Of a stretch of DNA of 62,924 bases, positions 62,878 to 62,924 are shown one piece after another. The stretch comes from Capnocytophaga sp. oral taxon 863 str. F0517 (lineage in GTDB: Bacteria > Bacteroidota > Bacteroidia > Flavobacteriales > Flavobacteriaceae), in contig NZ_KE992086.1 of the NCBI RefSeq assembly GCF_000466425.1, positions 21,006-83,929 of the forward strand, given 5' to 3'. The first letter of the stretch is position 1. Every line of letters starts with the position of its first letter. Below the pieces are notes generated by a model, which was given only the letters and a program-made list of their open reading frames with translations, ran no database searches and was not told the origin of the DNA. The position numbers were made by a program, and so were the translations under genes.

Positions 62878-62924
62878 AGAAGTATTGTAGATTAACGTGA
62901 GTTCGATATAAGAAAGTTACTTTT

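Larger units (their letters stand above)
60465..62924 (+). mobile_element. Left end of an integrated mobile element (partial)
   Basis: The boundary is placed at TATCTTTGC, which resembles the TANNTTTGC target core used by CTnDOT-type integrases. Inside: a tyrosine recombinase gene at 60614-61753, an array of TTTGGAAAC repeats, a GC-rich hairpin and at least four tiny minus-strand genes. The right end lies beyond the window, so size and class (ICE, IME or phage) cannot be stated. Confidence 0.5.

Overview
The window looks like chromosome of a Flavobacteriia bacterium, most probably Capnocytophaga. The reasons are the many promoters of the Bacteroidetes type (TTTG, about 19-20 bases, TAnnTTTG), the lack of strong Shine-Dalgarno sites, and the abundance of Bacteroidetes families (HmuY, DUF1566-type lipoproteins, AAA/DUF4143 proteins). 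Several lipoproteins also carry K-(D/E)2 directly after the lipid cysteine, as described for Capnocytophaga surface lipoproteins. The genus call is an inference; no 16S gene is present.

Layout. Positions 1-14.3 kb are mixed housekeeping and accessory genes: an MscS channel, radC, a secreted Ig-like protein with a lipoprotein partner, an AAA/DUF4143 ATPase, leuS, a Uma2 nuclease beside an ATPase/Toprim pair that resembles RloAB/AbiL defence systems, and a DUF389 membrane protein. Positions 14.4-28.9 kb hold one tightly packed 11-gene operon. It starts with SrfB-like and SrfC-like NTPases, followed by membrane-anchored proteins, a membrane-tethered subtilisin-family protease, a second P-loop GTPase and several coiled-coil or envelope proteins. 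This is the best candidate for an undescribed system: by its parts, an NTP-driven envelope-spanning machine with a built-in protease. A modular repeat lipoprotein follows.

Positions 31.7-48.8 kb are the str-S10-spc-alpha ribosomal supercluster (rpsL to rplQ, with fusA, secY, infA, rpmJ and rpoA). It is collinear with other bacteria, except that a 198-base hairpin-bearing gap separates rpsJ from rplC. Positions 48.9-55.2 kb carry small secreted and membrane proteins, an XRE regulator with a likely palindromic operator, a purine nucleoside phosphorylase, a schlafen-type AlbA_2/HATPase protein and an autoinhibited Fic protein. Positions 55.2-60.1 kb are a heme/iron uptake locus: TonB-dependent receptor plus HmuY on the minus strand, and two more HmuY-like lipoproteins on the plus strand, driven by divergent promoters that share a nearly identical 20-base core.

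From about 60.47 kb to the window end lies what appears to be the left end of an integrated mobile element. A TonB-receptor N-terminal fragment runs into a TATCTTTGC sequence, followed by a tyrosine recombinase, an array of six TTTGGAAAC repeats, a GC-rich terminator and a compact minus-strand operon of tiny genes. The right end of the element is outside the window.
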